From Sphagnum compactum (lineage: Eukaryota; Bryophyta; Sphagnopsida; Sphagnales): a stretch of DNA of 64,000 nt. The DNA lies in assembly GCA_965153455.1 (NCBI GenBank), contig OZ234495.1:12210875-12274874 (forward strand). Reading direction: 5' to 3'. Each line of letters starts with the position of its first letter. Within the stretch, counting starts at the first letter, position 1. The notes below the pieces were generated by a model. The model did no database searches, was not told the DNA's origin, and worked only from the letters and a program-made list of their open reading frames with translations. Position numbers and translations under genes: made by a program. Shown here piece after piece: positions 60,765-64,000 of the stretch.

Positions 60765-62751
60765 CTTCTATTTCTTCTTCTTCTTCTTCTTCTTCTTCTT
60801 CAAGCACAGAAGAAAAATCCGCAACAACAACAACAACAGCAGCAGCGCTCGCTCAATGCGGAATTCAATTCTTCACGGATTTAATCGAGTCACCCATCAC
60901 TCTGAAAAGTTGCAACTTTCAGAGAGATCCAGCCTCCCCAGCTTTTCTTTTGCAACAACAGACCCAGGAAGACCAAAAAAACACCCACACACAAAATCTC
61001 AAACTAAATAAAACTTGTCGAATGGTCTTCCAAAACACATCACATTGAAATCTTTTGGAACATGAGCAGCAGAAGATAGCGCATAGTCTAAGAGCAGCTG
61101 GAACTGAATCAAAGCCACCAAACACACCCAATTGTCCGAACAAATACAATAATAAAACAACAGAATTAAATTTTCTTGGATCAAATTACAGTACCAGAAT
61201 TACAACAAAGGAACAACGGACGACGACGACGACGACGACTCATGCTACTGCCATCATGAATTTTTTCTTCCATTAAGAAAGAATTGGTTGCAGGTTTGAG
61301 AAAATATGAAGCGCCCATGCAAAACGACACAGACCAAAACAAAGAGGAAAAAAAAACCAAGTTCTGTGAGAAACAATGTGTTTTTTTTTTAAAAAAAAAC
61401 TTGCGAGCTTTCGCCATTTTTCGACAAAGAAATTGGGAAAAAAAATGGATTCCGTTTTTTTTTTCAAGTGTAAATTCGACTAATATTGCTAATCTTATTG
61501 TTAAGTTTCGCCAGAATTTCGACACCAATTTTTTATAAAAAAAACCATTGGTGAGAGAATACGCAACACGTTTGCGCCAATAGGTAAGGTAGTACATACA
61601 TACCCAGCCAGCCTTTTTTTTTAATTGGCTATATATATAGCCAGAAAGAGAAATTAAAAATTAAGAGTGCTAAAATGAATGTGTTTTTTGAGATTCTCTA
61701 AATTTATAAATAGCCAGAGTTCGACCAAAATTTTAAGAAAAATGGCAAGAGTTTCTATATATGATTTCAAGTAGGTAGCCTAAAAAAAAAATACAAATTT
61801 GTTTAAACTTTTTTACTTTCATATTTTGGCCAAATCTTCCCCAAGGATTTGATGGCCATTTTGGTTACATCACAAAATTGACCCCAAAAAAAAACACTGG
61901 TACCCATGATCATGGAGTTGGGGTATTTTCTCGAAAACTGCGACAATTTTCTCCTTCACTAATTTCATTCATTGGAGGGAAGGAGGAGAAGGGGGCAAAC
62001 CGCGCGCGTTCCGCGCATGCACCAAAGCGCCTCGAAAGCGCCTGTGAAGCAACAAAGATGCTCCTTTAAACAAAAAGTAACACTATTTCAGGCTACCTAC
62101 ACACACACAAAACAAACATTTATAATTTCTTTAGTTAAAAATATATCCACCAGCCTAGTGCATGCCTTCAACCCCACCCCCCCTCCCCCCCCAAAGAGTG
62201 TGATTGGATTATTTTGTTAGTCCATTTTTTTCACATATGTATACCTAGTAGGTACCTATGTAGCTCTTAGAAATTTGAAGAGGTTCTTTAGGGATGTAGG
62301 TTCTATATATCTACACACTTACTAATATATAATATTACTAATATATTAATATAATATATATCTACATACTTACTAATATAATATATATATATTATATATA
62401 TATAAACTATATATTAGGAAATGGGTCTCATATATAAACTGGTCTAGTACAAAGTGGTCTAATAATACAAGCAACTAACTTATTGTGTTATGGCTCTGCA
62501 ATTTATTTGAGGTCAAAATAAAAATCATGAGAGATGAGAAAATTGGAAGAACCATGGTTACATAACTTGAATACAAATCCAAAATTTGTGCAGTAAAAAG
62601 TCCAGGGGTCAAGAACATTCCTCATGCTTTTAAGATGATGGCAGAGGTCATCCTCCCATTCCTAAGGAAGTAGGTGTAAATATTCCTCCTCATTTATTTA
62701 TAGGAATTCCATATTTTATAAGGTGCCTTGGAATACATTAAAAAAAATATG
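60765..62751. other. ALMT upstream region, then AT-rich repeats
   Basis: A (CTT)n tract at 60773-60801, read as (GAA)n in the gene's sense, sits just upstream of the ALMT start codon, followed by an (AAC)n/(AGC)n stretch at about 60823-60845. A (GAC)n tract lies at about 61219-61240. From 61.6 kb the sequence is AT-rich, with a poly-C run near 62176-62192 and a long TA-rich low-complexity block at about 62318-62416. No gene was recognised. Confidence 0.5.
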
Positions 62752-63076
62752 GGGGTGTGTCACACTATGGCCTTGCCATTTACATTAAAAAGTATTATCT
62801 CAAAGCAAAAGAAGAATTATGGAAACTCAAATATTTCACCATAGCAAAAATATATTCATAAAAAAAATCCCTCTAAAAGAAACCAAAATCCTTCAAGATA
62901 TTATTATTATAACTCTATTATAACTAATATCTCAAGTTTCCAACACAAGCCAAAATATATATCATCTTTCAAAAATCCTCATGTGAAAATAGACCTATTA
63001 TTATTATTACCTAGGGGCCTATTGAAATCCCTTAAGCTACTATACTCTATAATGAATTTAAACACAATATCCTTGC
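62752..63076. repeat. Dispersed repeat, copy 2 (direct partner at 41900-42202)
   Basis: Same orientation and block order as copy 1. It is longer mainly because small ATT/TAT and TATA tracts have expanded (for example ATATTATTATTATAACTC here against ATATTATAACTC in copy 1). It starts GGGGTGTGTCACACTATGGC and ends AAACACAATATCCTTGC. Confidence 0.92.
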
Positions 63077-64000
63077 ACTCATACTATGACCTTTGTTTGT
63101 GTGCACAAAATTCAACCCCAAAGTCTTACACTAATTGGAACTTATGTATTTGAAAAAACCAAAACTTTTTTATCTATATCTATGAAGCAAGGTGGTTAGT
63201 TTGTTTTGTTTTGTTTGTACTTGTGAGATCCACCAAACGAGGATGCTTCAAATCGTGTTCTTGGTCTCTTTGGAAAGCTCTCAAGGAGGAGGGATGCATC
63301 GGCTTAGTTTCATGGCGTTTGGATTTGCGGTGCAAAAGTTGTTGAATATTGAATGATTTTTTTCGCTGAAAATTAAATTAAATCCTAGCTGAAAATTTAG
63401 GAGGAATTGGAAGGTGCCTTTTGGTGTTTTTGGAAAGATCTTGATGAGCAGGATTTAATGGAAATTTATTTGGTAAAAGATTTGGATTTAGAATGAATGT
63501 GGGAGATATTTGATGTTCAATATGCAATACCTTCTCCATCGTAGGTCGAAACATCATGAAACCAAGTTAATGCACCATTCATCATTGAAGGCTTTCCAAG
63601 GGTATCAAGAATGTGGCAAAAGGTGCCATGGTTTGGGAGATGTCAACATGACAAATAAATTTTAAAAATTGCCTTATGTCATGAATAGATAGTGTGGCTT
63701 ATGTTGTTGTCCCAAGTGTGAACATTTTCATGCTTAAAGTGTGAAGAAGACCTAGATGATAGTTGTGAAATTTTGTAGACTTTAAATCAATTTTCAGTGA
63801 CAAATATTATTCAAAATTCATTGTCTCCTCTATCTTATGTCTAAAAATTGCAAATCACCTTCAAGACATCCACTTATTAAGGGCTTTCCAACAATATTAT
63901 TAGCTTACCCCAATTCATTTTAAATTATAAGTTGGGGGACACTAAGGTATGAAAATTTTCAATAAAACAAACAAAATAGATAGATATCCCATCCTAAAAT
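63077..64000. other. Right-edge intergenic sequence
   Basis: No gene or repeat was recognised in the last 0.9 kb. Confidence 0.5.

Noticed and set aside
1-64000. tRNA, rRNA or organelle-derived insertions
   Set aside because: No cloverleaf with intact A and B boxes, no rRNA core sequence and no plastid or mitochondrial gene was recognised by eye. A tRNAscan or organelle BLAST would be decisive.

Overview
The window is plant nuclear DNA. It holds six recognisable protein genes with GT-AG introns, in islands of moderate GC separated by long AT-rich tracts full of decayed transposons and repeats. All six are land-plant genes: a NEDD8/RUB E1 subunit (AXR1), plastid amidophosphoribosyltransferase, a SLAC1-type guard-cell anion channel, a thylakoid DUF1118/RIQ protein, an MSP1/ATAD1 AAA ATPase and an ALMT-family anion channel. 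Short introns, GA-rich leaders and the transposon families suggest a non-seed land plant (bryophyte, lycophyte or fern), but this is an impression; nothing in the window fixes the species.

Layout. 1-2343 (minus): 5' part of AXR1, running off the left edge. 5408-8184 (minus): amidophosphoribosyltransferase, five exons. 8.9-20 kb: a repeat-rich AT desert with a Ty1/copia gag relic, a Tigger/pogo-like DDE transposase relic and several minisatellites. 20.1-24 kb (plus): SLAC1, three exons, behind a leader made of two tandem-repeat blocks. 24-42 kb: a second desert with a Replitron-like relic, an LTR-like segment, a MITE, a tandem array next to a lightly damaged hAT transposase, and one copy of a dispersed repeat. 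43.0-44.4 kb (plus): RIQ/DUF1118, two exons, followed by a second MITE copy. 47.1-49.0 kb (plus): MSP1, five exons. 49-57 kb: a third desert with a pair of 360-bp direct repeats flanking a LINE reverse-transcriptase fragment and a copia-like gag start. 57.3-60.8 kb (minus): ALMT-like gene, at least five exons. 60.8-64 kb: repeats, including the second copy of the dispersed repeat.

The genes do not form an operon or cluster; they are unlinked housekeeping, transport and photosynthesis functions. SLAC1 and ALMT families both mediate anion efflux, but nothing here shows co-regulation. The points most worth following are the SLAC1 leader, whose repeat units each carry a pyrimidine-rich, AG-ended 3'-splice-site-like sequence; a two-copy MITE family with clear terminal inverted repeats and TA target duplications; a 360-bp direct-repeat pair that may be the LTRs of a non-autonomous element; and the unresolved last exon of the ALMT gene.
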